A DNA stretch of 5,167 nucleotides from Candidatus Omnitrophota bacterium (GTDB lineage: Bacteria; Omnitrophota; Gorgyraeia; Gygaellales; Profunditerraquicolaceae): the NCBI GenBank assembly GCA_026387255.1, contig JAPLMA010000024.1, positions 1-5,167 on the forward strand. Direction: 5' to 3'. The position numbers and the translations under genes are program-made. Below the pieces are notes generated by a model, which was given only the letters and a program-made list of their open reading frames with translations, did not search any database and was not told the DNA's origin. Below, piece after piece: positions 4,836 to 5,167 of the stretch. Numbering within the stretch: the first letter of the stretch is position 1; the number at the start of each line of letters is the position of its first letter.

Positions 4836-5167
4836 ATGACTAAAATCATGATATTTATCGTATTAATATTAGTTTTGGCGGTTGGTGGTTTCATTTGGTT
4901 TTTAATTGATTATCCATCTGCTCGCCATTGGATTATAGTAAATCCTATAGCAGATGCTTCTTCGCAAAAAGAGGGGTTTTCTGGGTTTATCTTACCAGCT
5001 GGAAAATATGTAATTGTTGTATCAGGAAATACTAGGAATGAGGCTGGTACTAAAATTGATATCGATTATATCCTTGATATACCAAGCCAAGCCATTCATA
5101 TAGAAAAACAAAAGAAAGTCGATGTTGGGTTTGTAGATAATACTTTGTTAGATGAGATAACAATAAA
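4836..5167 (+). CDS. Hypothetical single-pass membrane protein, 3' end outside the window
   Basis: The frame is open from the ATG at 4836 to the window edge, 110 complete codons with no stop. Residues 1-24 form a short Lys-containing start followed by a strongly hydrophobic helix (IMIFIVLILVLAVGGFIWFL, residues 4-23). This could be a signal-anchor; no lipobox cysteine or clear signal-peptidase site is seen. The remainder has alternating hydrophobic residues, for example FILPAGKYVIVVSG (51-64) and IDIDYILDIPSQAIHIE (74-90), suggesting a small beta-rich extracytoplasmic domain. No cysteines or catalytic motif are visible so far. I do not recognise a family. The strong AAGGAG site six bases upstream fixes the start, and the 108-nt leader with two hairpins suggests it is a transcription unit separate from tRNA-His or is regulated post-transcriptionally. 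Confidence 0.7.
   Translation, partial: MTKIMIFIVLILVLAVGGFIWFLIDYPSARHWIIVNPIADASSQKEGFSGFILPAGKYVIVVSGNTRNEAGTKIDIDYILDIPSQAIHIEKQKKVDVGFVDNTLLDEITI

Overview
The window is a compact, moderately AT-rich bacterial segment with every recognisable gene on the + strand. It suggests a Gram-negative anaerobe. The signs are an oxygen-sensitive, two-subunit class I (4Fe-4S) fumarase, an AsmA/DUF748-like envelope protein, and tRNA genes without an encoded CCA. The mix is reminiscent of candidate phyla such as Omnitrophota. That is a low-confidence guess from gene style, and nothing in the window proves it.

Region 1 (20-3068) is a tight five-gene run: queF (queuosine precursor reductase), the fumarase alpha and beta subunits, rph (RNase PH) and rdgB (house-cleaning XTP/ITP pyrophosphatase). 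Neighbouring genes overlap by 4, 4, 14 and 1 bases, so they are probably one translationally coupled operon. rph and rdgB are a common pair in bacteria. The fumarase genes serve central carbon metabolism, while the other three deal with tRNA modification, tRNA 3' trimming and nucleotide quality control.

Region 2 (about 3046-3456) is a tRNA cluster behind a good sigma70-type promoter that overlaps the end of rdgB. It holds tRNA-Pro(TGG) and a tRNA-Arg(TCT) whose anticodon is split by a 195-nt group I intron. The intron core (P1, P3-P8 and a P9-like stem) can be drawn by hand. It carries no ORF, and the U-before / G-at-end splice rule fits only one register. This intron is the most interesting element in the window.

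Region 3 (3466-4633) is an AsmA/DUF748-like membrane-anchored protein that starts only 9 nt after the tRNA-Arg end, without a Shine-Dalgarno sequence. Its reading frame stops at 4518, but a plausible C-terminal tail continues in the next frame to 4633. This suggests a one-base frameshift, either real or a sequencing error.

Region 4 (4652-5167) has tRNA-His(GTG) with an unusual T-loop. It is followed by a 108-nt gap with two hairpins, the second elaborate and close to a strong ribosome binding site. Last is the start of an unrecognised single-pass membrane protein that runs off the window edge. I saw no CRISPR array, insertion sequence, integrase or convincing intrinsic terminator.
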